Assembly (NCBI GenBank): GCA_017432615.1
Contig: JAFRIV010000002.1
Span: 1 to 40,348 of the forward strand
Origin: Oscillospiraceae bacterium
GTDB taxonomy: Bacteria; Bacillota; Clostridia; Oscillospirales; Oscillospiraceae
Length of the DNA stretch: 40,348 bases
Reading direction: 5' to 3'
The translations under genes and the position numbers were made by a program. Each line of letters starts with the position of its first letter. Position 1 is the stretch's first letter. Of the stretch, positions 30,532 through 37,957 are shown one piece after another. The notes under the pieces were generated by a model, which was not told the origin of the DNA, did no database searches, and worked only from the letters and a program-made list of their open reading frames with translations.

Positions 30532-31425
30532 ATGGGCATAATCAATTTCGGGTCGATGAATCTCGACCATGTCTATTCCATGCCGCATTTTGTTCAGCCC
30601 GGGGAAACTCTCCAGTCCTCTTCCTATCACATCTATGCCGGCGGCAAGGGATTGAATCAGTCGGTTGCAGCGGCGAGGGCAGGCGCTTCGGTGATCCACG
30701 CCGGTGTGATCGGAGCGGGCGGAGAAATGCTCCTCTCTCTGCTGAAAGACAATCATGTGGATATCTCTTCGATAGCCTCTCCCGGTGTTCCTCAGGGGCA
30801 CGCCGTGATCCAGGTCTCCGAATCCGGAGAAAACTGCATCATTCTCTATCCCGGGTCAAACCATGCCATTACCCGTTCCTACGTAGATGACGTGCTGGCA
30901 TCGCAGTCGGCACCAGAGTTCGTCATGCTGCAAAATGAGACCTCTGAGGTCCCTTATATCATCGATGCCGCTTTCCGCAGGGGATTTTCAGTCGTGTTCA
31001 ACGCCTCTCCGTTTGATGCCTCGCTTCTGCAGATCGATCTTTCCAAAGTAGCCTGGCTTTTGATCAACGAGATCGAGGGCGCCTGCCTTACCGGCAGATC
31101 CGGCCCGGAGGAGATCCTCGCTGTGCTCTGTGAACGGTATCCGGAGACGGGGGTCGTTCTCACCCTCGGAAAGGAGGGCTCCCTCTGCGCAAAAGACGGC
31201 AGGATCCTTCATCAGGGCATTTTCCCGGTGGATGCTGTGGATACGACTGCCGCGGGAGATACCTTCACCGGTTATTTCGTTGCTTCCCTCGACGCCGGCA
31301 TGTCGCTTGAAGAAGCGCTCCGGCGGGCTTCGGCAGCCTCAGCCATTGCGGTTACCCGTCCGGGTGCAGCGCCTTCCGTGCCGGTTGCGCAGGAGGTCAG
31401 CGCTTTTCTTTCGGAACGGTCCTGA
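30532..31425 (+). CDS. PfkB-family sugar kinase (ribokinase-like)
   Basis: This 297-residue ribokinase-fold kinase has the N-terminal substrate loop GGKGLNQSVAAARAGASVIH and the C-terminal signature DAVDTTAAGDTFTGYFVASL, whose Asp in AAGD is the catalytic base. The ATP-binding end SAASAIAVTRPGAAPSVP is also typical. It resembles ribokinase and relatives; the true substrate is uncertain. A longer frame from 30421 lies inside the previous gene; ATG 30532 starts at the conserved beta-strand INFGSMNLDHVY. It is 16 bases after yhcH, in the nagA operon, so a sugar product of that pathway is the likely substrate. Confidence 0.88.
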   Translation: MGIINFGSMNLDHVYSMPHFVQPGETLQSSSYHIYAGGKGLNQSVAAARAGASVIHAGVIGAGGEMLLSLLKDNHVDISSIASPGVPQGHAVIQVSESGENCIILYPGSNHAITRSYVDDVLASQSAPEFVMLQNETSEVPYIIDAAFRRGFSVVFNASPFDASLLQIDLSKVAWLLINEIEGACLTGRSGPEEILAVLCERYPETGVVLTLGKEGSLCAKDGRILHQGIFPVDAVDTTAAGDTFTGYFVASLDAGMSLEEALRRASAASAIAVTRPGAAPSVPVAQEVSAFLSERS

Positions 31426-31449
31426 CGGATATCTTTCTATGAAATAAAG

Positions 31450-31482
31450 GTAACGGCACGCTCAAAAAGAACGTGCCGTTAC
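31450..31482. terminator. Bidirectional terminator hairpin
   Basis: GTAACGGCACG (31450-31460) pairs exactly with CGTGCCGTTAC (31472-31482), between the convergent nagA operon and the lyxose isomerase gene. T-rich stretches follow on both strands. Confidence 0.85.
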
Positions 31483-31491
31483 GCTGTTATT

Positions 31492-32181
31492 TCAGTCCTT
31501 TGCCGCCGGGTATTCGTTGCAGAGCAGGCGATAAGGCTCCTCATCCTCTTCAATGGCCGGGAATCTGCCCACCGGCGGATTAAAGCGGTTGTCGGTATTG
31601 TCATCATTGCACTGGCTTACTTCGCCCAGCAGCACGCTCCCCGTCCCTTTCTCCACAGAGAAGTCGTGATAGAGCCGCTGCGGGATATAAATGCTCTCCC
31701 CCGGCGTCAGGCGTATCAACGTACCGGCCGGGACGGTATACGCACGCCCGTCGGTATGCACCGTTACATCCGTTATCGGATCAATTCTTTCATCCGGCAG
31801 GGAATTGTATACCCGGATCAGAATATTCCCGCCGCCGCGGTTGATGATATCCTCTGTTTTGTACCAGTGGAAATGGTTGGGGCTGTATTGTCCTTCTCTG
31901 ACATACAGCAGCTTTTCGGCATAGACCTTGGGATATTTTTTTGCCAGCGCACGGTTTCCGTTTCGGATCGTGATCAGGCTCATCCCCACCTCGTCGAATC
32001 TTCCAAGTCCGTAGTCCGTGATGTCCCAGCCCAGCATACACTCCCGTACCTCGTCATACTCATGCCCCAGGCTTTCCCACTGTTTCGGAGTAAAATGACA
32101 GAAGGGCGGCAGATGGCAGCCGTGTTTTTTGCACATAGCCTCCAGTTCCCGGAGAGCTGTGTTGATCTCACTTCTTTTCAT
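31492..32181 (-). CDS. D-lyxose ketol-isomerase family protein
   Basis: This 229-residue cupin isomerase belongs to the family that interconverts D-lyxose and D-xylulose and often D-mannose and D-fructose. Metal-binding residues are visible in NHFHWYKTEDIINRGGG (His, His, Glu, about residues 97-110), and a later His in IPQRLYHDF. It has no export signal. AGAAGGGA precedes the ATG, and it starts 18 bases after the ttcA-like gene, so the two are probably co-transcribed. It is convergent with the PfkB kinase, which could phosphorylate its ketose product, although they are in separate operons. Confidence 0.87.
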   Translation of the reverse strand: MKRSEINTALRELEAMCKKHGCHLPPFCHFTPKQWESLGHEYDEVRECMLGWDITDYGLGRFDEVGMSLITIRNGNRALAKKYPKVYAEKLLYVREGQYSPNHFHWYKTEDIINRGGGNILIRVYNSLPDERIDPITDVTVHTDGRAYTVPAGTLIRLTPGESIYIPQRLYHDFSVEKGTGSVLLGEVSQCNDDNTDNRFNPPVGRFPAIEEDEEPYRLLCNEYPAAKD

Positions 32182-32199
32182 GGTCGTTTTCTTCCCTTC

Positions 32200-32931
32200 T
32201 CACAGTTTGCAGGTTTCCCAGCCGGGAAGCGGCAGGCGCTGCATGGCGCCGAATATCTTGCTTTTCATATCCGGATAATCCCGGCTCATCTGCGCCAGAA
32301 GCGTCTTGATTTCATACCGTTTGCTGGTTTTGTCCTGCGGACACGGGTTTTCAACGACCGGCAGCTGCAGTTCCTGCGCAAGAGCAGCAATTTTTTTCTC
32401 TCCCGCATAGATCAGCGGACGGATCTGCGTCACTCCGGAACGATCCAGGTACGTCACCGGACGAAAGCAGCTGATCCTGCCTTCAAACAGCAGGCTCATC
32501 ATCATCGTTTCCACCGCATCATCAAAATGATGCCCCAGCGCAAGCTTGGTAATGCCGCGCTGCGTGATGGCGTCATTGATGGCGCCCCGCCGCATCTTCG
32601 CACACAGAGAGCAGGGGTTATCCTCCTGCCTCACATCAAATACAATTTCCTTGATGTCTGTTTTCAGGCAGGTATACGGCACCCCGATGTTTTCACAATA
32701 CGTTTTTACCGGGGTAAAATCCATCCCCGGAAATCCCAGTTCTATCGTAACGGCTTCCACCCGGAAATGCTTCGGATAATAGGTGGAAAGATGCTGAAGC
32801 GCGGCAAGCAGCAGCAGGCTGTCTTTTCCCCCTGAAACGCCTACCGCGATGGTGTCTCCCTCTTCGATCATCCGGTAATCGTCCACTGCACGGCGTACCG
32901 TACCTGAGAATTCATTCAGCGCCTGATTCAT
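32200..32931 (-). CDS. ttcA: TtcA/TtuA-type tRNA 2-thiolation enzyme
   Basis: This 243-residue PP-loop ATPase has VGVSGGKDSLLLLAAL (PP-loop, Ser33-Ser38), the CxxC pair Cys107/Cys110 in NPCSLCAKMRRG, GHHFDDAVETMMMSLLF and a later Cys in ENPCPQDKTSKR. These are the marks of TtcA-family enzymes that bind an iron-sulfur cluster and thiolate tRNA (s2C32 in E. coli; related enzymes act on other positions). GGAAGGA lies before the ATG. It is divergent from rplM and followed closely by the lyxose isomerase gene. Confidence 0.87.
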   Translation of the reverse strand: MNQALNEFSGTVRRAVDDYRMIEEGDTIAVGVSGGKDSLLLLAALQHLSTYYPKHFRVEAVTIELGFPGMDFTPVKTYCENIGVPYTCLKTDIKEIVFDVRQEDNPCSLCAKMRRGAINDAITQRGITKLALGHHFDDAVETMMMSLLFEGRISCFRPVTYLDRSGVTQIRPLIYAGEKKIAALAQELQLPVVENPCPQDKTSKRYEIKTLLAQMSRDYPDMKSKIFGAMQRLPLPGWETCKL

Positions 32932-33031
32932 AAATATCCTTCCAAAAATAAAAATTGATTTTAGATTTTTTGAGATTTTGAGAGTATTTTCAAGCTTTTG
33001 AGAGGAAACTTATTTAAAAATTAAAATCCTG

Positions 33032-33060
33032 TTGACATCCTGATGTGCTTGTGGTATAAA
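33032..33060 (+). promoter_or_regulatory. Promoter of the rplM-rpsI operon
   Basis: TTGACA (33032-33037), a 17-base spacer and TATAAA (33055-33060): a near-consensus promoter, as expected for ribosomal protein genes. The AT-rich stretch upstream could act as an UP element. Confidence 0.88.
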
Positions 33061-33066
33061 AGACAA

Positions 33067-33149
33067 GCGCGTCGGTTGAAAACCGGGTTTTATTGTAATA
33101 TAGCGCATAAAAAATGTCAAAACATAGTTTGTTATATGGAGGCAAAAAC
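33067..33149 (+). promoter_or_regulatory. Candidate L13 mRNA leader
   Basis: The roughly 83-base 5' leader can fold: CGGTT-gaa-AACCG and an outer GCGC pair form a stem, followed by an AT-rich part before the ribosome site. Firmicutes L13 operons often carry an autoregulatory leader bound by L13. The structure here was found by eye and is not confirmed. Confidence 0.4.
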
Positions 33150-33587
33150 ATGTCTAACCAGAACACGACAATGGTTACCAAAGAAACCGTTGAACGCAAA
33201 TGGTACATCCTGGATGCTGCCGGCAAGCCGATGGGCAAGACGGCCGCTCTTGCAGCGGATCTTCTCCGCGGCAAACTGAAGGCAGATTACACCCCGCATG
33301 TTGACTGTGGTGACTATGTCATTATCATCAACGCAAAGGACGCCGTTCTGACCGGTAAAAAGCTTGAGCAGAAGTATTATCGCACGCATTCCGGTTTCCC
33401 CGGCGGTCTGAAAGAGACCCAGTATAAAACGCTGATGGAGAAGCGCCCCGAGCTGGCCATGCGCCTCGCTGTGCGCGGCATGCTCCAGAAGAATACCATC
33501 GCACAGTGGCAGCTCAAACGCCTGCGTATCTTTGCCGGTGCCGAGCATGACCATGCAGCTCAGAAGCCCGAAGTCTGGGATCGCTGA
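33150..33587 (+). CDS. rplM: Ribosomal protein L13
   Basis: This 145-residue large-subunit protein matches L13 along its length: KWYILDAAGKPMGKTAALAA, RGKLKADYTPHVDCGDYVII, INAKDAVLTGKKLEQKYYRT and HSGFPGGLKETQYKTLMEKR, with the C-terminal LKRLRIFAGAEHDHAAQKP. The usual length is about 142-148. An earlier in-frame ATG at 33114 is ignored because ATG 33150 has GGAGG 8 bases upstream and gives the standard N-terminus. It is co-transcribed with rpsI, the standard gene pair. Confidence 0.97.
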   Translation: MSNQNTTMVTKETVERKWYILDAAGKPMGKTAALAADLLRGKLKADYTPHVDCGDYVIIINAKDAVLTGKKLEQKYYRTHSGFPGGLKETQYKTLMEKRPELAMRLAVRGMLQKNTIAQWQLKRLRIFAGAEHDHAAQKPEVWDR

Positions 33588-33604
33588 TTAGGAGGTAAGA
33601 AAGA

Positions 33605-34015
33605 ATGGCAACCTATAAAACCAAGAGGCCCTATATGTACGGCACCGGCCGCAGAAAATCTTCTGTCGCCCGCGTTCACCTTATCCCCAACGGCAATGGT
33701 GTCATCACCATCAACGGCCGCGATATTGACGATTACTTCGGTCTTGAAACCCTTAAGCTCATCGTTCGCCAGCCTCTGGTCACCACCAATACGCTTGGCA
33801 AGGTCGATGTAGAAGCCCGCGTAGAAGGCGGCGGCGTTTCCGGCCAGGCCGGCGCTATCCGTCACGGCATTGCAAGAGCACTTCTTCTTGTCGATGAAAA
33901 TTACCGCACTCCGCTCAAGGCCGCAGGTCTCCTCACCCGCGACCCGAGAATGAAAGAGCGTAAAAAGTACGGCCTCAAGGCTGCACGTCGTGCGCCGCAG
34001 TTCAGCAAGCGCTGA
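33605..34015 (+). CDS. rpsI: Ribosomal protein S9
   Basis: This 136-residue small-subunit protein shows the S9 signatures [40 protein letters not shown] and the conserved basic C-terminus [16 protein letters not shown], whose last Arg reaches the ribosomal P site. AGGAGG lies before the ATG, 17 bases after rplM. A strong terminator follows. Confidence 0.97.
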   Translation: MATYKTKRPYMYGTGRRKSSVARVHLIPNGNGVITINGRDIDDYFGLETLKLIVRQPLVTTNTLGKVDVEARVEGGGVSGQAGAIRHGIARALLLVDENYRTPLKAAGLLTRDPRMKERKKYGLKAARRAPQFSKR

Positions 34016-34033
34016 TCTCGGTTCGAAATCATC

Positions 34034-34070
34034 AAAAAACCCTGGAATCTCAACGGTTTCAGGGTTTTTT
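34034..34070 (+). terminator. Rho-independent terminator of rplM-rpsI
   Basis: AAAAAACCCTG (34034-34044) pairs exactly with CAGGGTTTTTT (34060-34070), ending in a six-T tail. Confidence 0.92.
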
Positions 34071-34127
34071 CATGCTTGGAAATCTTTGATGGTTTTTCAT
34101 GGCGTTCCGTGGGTTTCGACCGATTTT

Positions 34128-34188
34128 TTATAGTTAACGAGGGGCTAACCACCGTTTTTCGGGCCTTTATAGTTAACAACTGGGCTAA
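34128..34188. repeat. Two imperfect direct repeats upstream of the nitrilase gene
   Basis: TTATAGTTAAC, a 3-4 base spacer and GGGCTAA occur at 34128-34148 and 34167-34188, 39 bases apart. Each contains a TATAGT that could act as a -10, but no -35 fits. They could be binding sites for a regulator. Confidence 0.65.
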
Positions 34189-34281
34189 ATGAGGGAGAGC
34201 AAAAAGTGCGTTTTCAGAGATATCGACAGATCGGAATATAAAAAGTCTTTGCTTTTTTCCTGCAATGATATGGAGAACTAT

Positions 34282-35142
34282 ATGAAACTTGGAATCGCAT
34301 TCTTACAGCTTCTTCCAACGGGAAGTTTGGAAGGAAACACGGAAAAGGGAATCAAAGCCTGTCTTAAGGCGAAAGAGATGGGCGCAGACATCGCGATTTT
34401 TCCGGAAATGTGGAGCTGCGGATATGATTTTCCGCATGAGGAGGCAAGCCTACGGTCGTGCGCAATTCCCTGTGACAGCTTTTTTGTGAAACAGTTTTCG
34501 GCGCTGGCGGCAGAGTTGGATATGGCCATAGCCATTACCTTATTGGAACAGCACGAGCCGAAACCGAGAAATACAGTTTGTCTTTTCGATAGGCACGGCA
34601 AATTGCAATATCGATACTCCAAAGTCCATATCTGTGATTTTGGAGAAGAGGATGACGAAGGAGTCCTGGATGCGGGTGAGGCCTTTTTTGTGGCAGACTT
34701 GGATACAAAAGACGGAAACATAAAGGTCGGCTCCATGATCTGCTATGACCGGGAGTTTCCAGAAAGCGCCAGAATTCTGATGCTGAAGGGAGCAGAGCTC
34801 CTTTTGGTTCCAAATGCCTGCCCGATGGAACTAAACCGTCTTGCACAACTTCGCGGCAGAGCCTATGAGAATATGCTGGCTATCGCCACTTGCAATTATC
34901 CATCTCCTCATCCGGATTGCAACGGCCGTTCTACCCTGTTCGATGGTGTTGTCTATCTTCCGAAGCTCCCCGGTTCGAGGGATACGTGTGTGTTTGAAGC
35001 GAATGAGAGCGAAGGCGTGTACATGGCAGAACTGGATGTAGACATGTTAAGGGACTATCGCCGCCGTGAAGTATGGGGAATGAAAAATCGTCGTCCGGAA
35101 CTGTATGGAGAAATATCAGATCACTCAGGGGCTGTGAAATAA
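34282..35142 (+). CDS. Carbon-nitrogen hydrolase (nitrilase superfamily)
   Basis: This 286-residue cytoplasmic enzyme has the Glu-Lys-Cys triad: Glu42 in FPEMWSCGYDF, Lys114 in RYSKVHICDF and Cys154 in SMICYDREFPESAR. It cleaves a C-N bond in an amide, carbamoyl or nitrile substrate that cannot be deduced here; the overall pattern resembles omega-amidase and N-carbamoyl-type branches. A longer frame starts at 34189, but ATG 34282 has GGAG just upstream and begins at the conserved first strand KLGIAFLQL. The gene stands alone after the ribosomal operon, at the start of the more AT-rich accessory region, with two direct repeats in its upstream region. Confidence 0.87.
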   Translation: MKLGIAFLQLLPTGSLEGNTEKGIKACLKAKEMGADIAIFPEMWSCGYDFPHEEASLRSCAIPCDSFFVKQFSALAAELDMAIAITLLEQHEPKPRNTVCLFDRHGKLQYRYSKVHICDFGEEDDEGVLDAGEAFFVADLDTKDGNIKVGSMICYDREFPESARILMLKGAELLLVPNACPMELNRLAQLRGRAYENMLAIATCNYPSPHPDCNGRSTLFDGVVYLPKLPGSRDTCVFEANESEGVYMAELDVDMLRDYRRREVWGMKNRRPELYGEISDHSGAVK

Positions 35143-35187
35143 AAGGTTCCTTGGAGCTTAATGACTTCAAGGAATCTTGTTTCGTGT

Positions 35188-36489
35188 TTAGACGATTCTA
35201 TCGTCCAGTAAAAAGTCCAGAATTCCAATATTCAGAATACCGTTATCGTCATACCACCGCTTGCGGATGTCATGACGCACGATGATCTTCGGGAAGGAAT
35301 CTCCGGTTAATGCGAAGGGCCTGTTTTCATTGAAAGCTTTTTCTTCCGTTGGGAGCGCGTATGCGGACTGAATATAAGTCTTCCTTCCTCCACGGGCAGC
35401 GATGAAGTCGATCTCCCTGGGAACCTGAACCGTCTGACCGGATTTGTTCTTTTCGGTTCCGTATACGATGCCGATATCAACTTCGCAGCCTCGAATGCGC
35501 AGGTCATTATAGATGATGTTCTCCATGATATGGGTCATTTCCTGCTGACGGAATCCGATACGGGCGTTTCTGAGACCCAGGTCATCGCAGTAGTACTTGT
35601 TCGGATAGTCGAAATAGTCCCTTCCCTTAACATCGAAGCGACGGCATTCTTCAAACAGATAGGCATCTGCCAGATGACCGATATAGGCCTTTACCGTATT
35701 GGGAGCAACGGTGTTTTCTCCATTCAGTCTTTGTCTGGAGTTTAAGGAGTTTGCGATATTGTTTGGATTTGTGAGAGATCCGATAGAGGAGCAAAGAAGA
35801 TCCAGGGTAGCAGACAGCACATCTTCCCGCTTGATTTTTTTGCGCTCCACGATGTCCTTGAGATACACCTCAGAAAAGAGGGTCTTAAGGTAATTCATCT
35901 TTGCAGGATCATCCGGTCGTGAAAGGATCAGCGGAAGGCCGCCATAAAAGGCGTAGTTGTCAAAGGCTTCCGCCTTATCTCCTCCAACATAAGCATAGTA
36001 TTCTGCAAAACTGAGCGGATGAACCCGAATCTCATCGCTGCGGCCTCTGAACTCTGTGAGGATGTCGCTCGAAAGCATGCGTGAATTGCTGCCGGTCACG
36101 TAGATATCCAGATTCGAAAGAGATTTAAGGTCATTAAGTGCATCGTAGAAGGTAATGGACTTTCCACCTGGATTATAAGGATTGGGAACCTCGTCTGACA
36201 TCTGTATCTCATCCACAAACAGATAGTACTGATCCGTCTTTCCCTCCACCTGCTCACGTACGACCTTTGCCAGTTCAAGAGGATTTCTGAAACGGATATC
36301 TTTGGCAAGATCCAGTTCATAGGTGAGGATATGGTCTTCTGAAATACCTTGTTCGAGCAGATAGTTTCTGAAGATCGTACGGAGCAGATACGATTTTCCG
36401 CAGCGCCGAATCCCGGTAATCACTTTAACCTGCCCATCCCACATAAAAGAGATCAGCTTTTGCAAATATAGGTCGCGTTTGATTTCCAT
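35188..36489 (-). CDS. AAA_14/DUF4143 ATPase
   Basis: This 433-residue protein has an N-terminal AAA-type ATPase (AAA_14): Walker A GIRRCGKS (26-33), Walker B YLFVDEIQMS (Asp93, Glu94) and the sensor strand IYVTGSNSRML. The C-terminal DUF4143 part (about 210-433) has a possible PD-(D/E)xK nuclease-like core at EIDFIAARGGRKTYIQSAYA. Many bacteria carry multiple scattered copies; their function is not established, although a mobile or defence role has been suggested. GGAGG lies 8 bases before the ATG. The promoter is near consensus and lies between two related inverted repeats (36497-36542 and 36577-36618), one of which includes the ribosome site. The gene is convergent with the nitrilase gene. 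Confidence 0.87.
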   Translation of the reverse strand: MEIKRDLYLQKLISFMWDGQVKVITGIRRCGKSYLLRTIFRNYLLEQGISEDHILTYELDLAKDIRFRNPLELAKVVREQVEGKTDQYYLFVDEIQMSDEVPNPYNPGGKSITFYDALNDLKSLSNLDIYVTGSNSRMLSSDILTEFRGRSDEIRVHPLSFAEYYAYVGGDKAEAFDNYAFYGGLPLILSRPDDPAKMNYLKTLFSEVYLKDIVERKKIKREDVLSATLDLLCSSIGSLTNPNNIANSLNSRQRLNGENTVAPNTVKAYIGHLADAYLFEECRRFDVKGRDYFDYPNKYYCDDLGLRNARIGFRQQEMTHIMENIIYNDLRIRGCEVDIGIVYGTEKNKSGQTVQVPREIDFIAARGGRKTYIQSAYALPTEEKAFNENRPFALTGDSFPKIIVRHDIRKRWYDDNGILNIGILDFLLDDRIV

Positions 36490-36496
36490 AGCATGC

Positions 36497-36542
36497 CTCC
36501 ATTGAGAAGTTGGCTAATATATCAGTTCACTTCTCAATGGAG
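36497..36542. repeat. Inverted repeat IR1 at the start of the DUF4143 gene
   Basis: CTCCATTGAGAAGT (36497-36510) and ACTTCTCAATGGAG (36529-36542) are exact inverted copies with an 18-base loop. The ATG-proximal arm contains the gene's ribosome site (minus-strand GGAGG), and the other arm abuts the -10 element. Confidence 0.85.
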
Positions 36543-36571
36543 ATTATACAGTCGCATAACCTCAAAGTCAA
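36543..36571 (-). promoter_or_regulatory. Promoter of the DUF4143 ATPase gene
   Basis: Read on the minus strand: TTGACT (36566-36571), a 17-base spacer and TATAAT (36543-36548). It lies between two related inverted repeats. Confidence 0.85.
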
Positions 36572-36576
36572 GATGT

Positions 36577-36618
36577 CCGTTGAGAACTTCCATAGTTTAT
36601 TATGCAAGTTCTCAACGG
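36577..36618. repeat. Inverted repeat IR2 upstream of the DUF4143 promoter
   Basis: CCGTTGAGAACTT (36577-36589) and AAGTTCTCAACGG (36606-36618) are exact inverted copies with a 16-base loop. The arm matches that of IR1 at 12 of 14 aligned positions (TCCrTTGAGAAsTT). Confidence 0.85.
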
Positions 36619-36758
36619 CAGTTCTTTTCCATCCGTAATACGGGCCTGCCAGGACCACGGCAAGCAGTACCTTCTGGCCACGCTGTTCGATGCTCCGGTA
36701 ACGATTGATGTATCGGCCCTGCTTCATAGATTTTTTACGCATAAAGAGCAACTGACTA

Positions 36759-36787
36759 TTGACTAACGAACGAACGTTAGGTATAAT
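36759..36787 (+). promoter_or_regulatory. TetR promoter with operator in the spacer
   Basis: TTGACT (36759-36764), a 17-base spacer and TATAAT (36782-36787). The 18-bp palindrome CTAACGAACGAACGTTAG (36763-36780) fills the spacer, so a bound repressor would block RNA polymerase. A shorter variant, CTAACGAACGATAG, occurs after the regulator gene near 37528-37541. Confidence 0.85.
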
Positions 36788-36836
36788 AGGCGATGTAATT
36801 CAGCATTACGATTATTTTGAAGAGAGGACGAAGAGG

Positions 36837-37454
36837 ATGGAAAAGAGCAACACACGGGAAGAAATACTGGAAGCGGCGCTGGATCTGTTCGCTGTTAACG
36901 GATACGAAGCAACCAGTATCTCGCAGCTCGCCGATGCGGTAGGTATCCGTAAGGCATCCCTTTACAGCCACTTCGCCAATAAGCAGGACATTCTGGATAC
37001 TGTCGTCGAAACTGTTTTAAAAGGATATGCGGACCATTCGATCTTTGTACGTGCCGACTGGGATGATCCGGGTTTTACAAAGGATAAGATCGGCATGAAC
37101 GCAGAAGATGTAGCAAAGCTCATCCAGGGACAGCTGCGCTACATTCTGCATGACCCGCACATCAGCAAGGGCAGGAAGATGCTCATGATCGAGCAGTTCC
37201 GAAATGCAGAGCTGGCAGAGCTGCAGACGAAACAGAACTATGGTGACGTCCTGAACTATTTTACAGGGATGATGAGATTCCTGATCCGTGAGGGAACCTT
37301 GAGAAATGCCGACACCGAGATTATGGCTGCGCAGTTCTCGTCCCCGATCACCGTCTGGATCAACCTGTGCGACCGGGAACCGGAGCGTGAAGATGAAGTG
37401 ATGGAATTGGTCAGGAAACATGTCATGCAGTTTTTTGAGATTTATCGGAAATAG
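36837..37454 (+). CDS. TetR/AcrR-family transcriptional regulator
   Basis: This 205-residue regulator has the TetR helix-turn-helix at residues 5-50 (TREEILEAALDLFAVNGYEA, then ISQLADAVGIRKASLYSHFA) and a helical ligand-binding C-terminus that I cannot assign to a ligand. An upstream frame opens at 36759 within the promoter; ATG 36837 starts directly before the family's first helix and follows GAGAGG, so I use it. The palindrome inside its own promoter points to autorepression. A related half-size site downstream suggests it also controls the small membrane proteins and perhaps the following genes. Confidence 0.9.
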   Translation: MEKSNTREEILEAALDLFAVNGYEATSISQLADAVGIRKASLYSHFANKQDILDTVVETVLKGYADHSIFVRADWDDPGFTKDKIGMNAEDVAKLIQGQLRYILHDPHISKGRKMLMIEQFRNAELAELQTKQNYGDVLNYFTGMMRFLIREGTLRNADTEIMAAQFSSPITVWINLCDREPEREDEVMELVRKHVMQFFEIYRK

Positions 37455-37527
37455 ATCCGTTTGAACGGGGATTTACGATAGCCGGTCAGATTGGAGACGG
37501 CTGACCGGTTTTCTTTCCGGCATATAG

Positions 37528-37541
37528 CTAACGAACGATAG
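37528..37541 (+). promoter_or_regulatory. Second TetR-like operator variant
   Basis: CTAACGAACGATAG matches the main operator in its first ten bases and has a shorter centre with one mismatched arm position. It lies 22 bases before the small membrane protein at 37563. Confidence 0.5.
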
Positions 37542-37562
37542 GACGCCAAGAAGGGATTGACG

Positions 37563-37703
37563 ATGAAAAATAAAACATTTCCGATTTCAATGACCGTTTT
37601 ATGGGGAATGGTATTCAGCTCTGCCATGCATAGCCTGACAATGGGGATATGTATGGGTCTGATGATGGGACTTGCATTCGGTCTGTTCGATTCCGATAAA
37701 TAG
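37563..37703 (+). CDS. Small membrane protein (46 residues)
   Basis: ATG 37563, preceded by AAGAAGGGA, encodes a 46-residue Met-rich hydrophobic protein: MKNKTFPISMTVLWGMVFSS, then SLTMGICMGLMMGLAFGLFD. One or two short membrane segments are predicted. No family was recognised. It follows the TetR gene and the variant operator, and is likely part of the TetR-controlled unit with the next small gene. Confidence 0.6.
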   Translation: MKNKTFPISMTVLWGMVFSSAMHSLTMGICMGLMMGLAFGLFDSDK

Positions 37704-37756
37704 GACAACCGGGAAAAAGAGCAGAGCCAACGATTCAAAGTAGGGAGGATATGACA

Positions 37757-37945
37757 ATGAAAGAGCAGTTTGTAAAGTGGATGCCTGTTATGGCACTTGC
37801 CTTTTTTGTGGCAGCTGTGTTTATGATTGCTGACGGACACTTTTGGAACGGTCTTGCGTTTATCGGTGCCGGAACGAGTCTTTTTTCCGCCGCAGCTGTT
37901 TACAAGAAAAACGATGCCTCTGACAGGGATCAGGAAACGAAATAA
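37757..37945 (+). CDS. Small membrane protein (62 residues)
   Basis: The product has one clear hydrophobic segment pair: KWMPVMALAFFVAAVFMIAD and FWNGLAFIGAGTSLFSAAAV, then a charged tail KKNDASDRDQETK. GGGAGG at 37743-37748 is well placed for ATG 37757 and too close for ATG 37751. No family was recognised. It lies between the 46-residue membrane protein and the kinase-acetyltransferase gene (12 bases downstream). Confidence 0.65.
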   Translation: MKEQFVKWMPVMALAFFVAAVFMIADGHFWNGLAFIGAGTSLFSAAAVYKKNDASDRDQETK

Positions 37946-37957
37946 GGAGCTGAGCCT

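Noticed and set aside
36626-36751. Short minus-strand frame upstream of the DUF4143 gene (starting MRKKSMKQGRYINRYRSIEQ)
   Set aside because: It continues in frame through IR2 and the DUF4143 promoter, has no clear ribosome site or family match, and may be a remnant; not enough support to call a gene.
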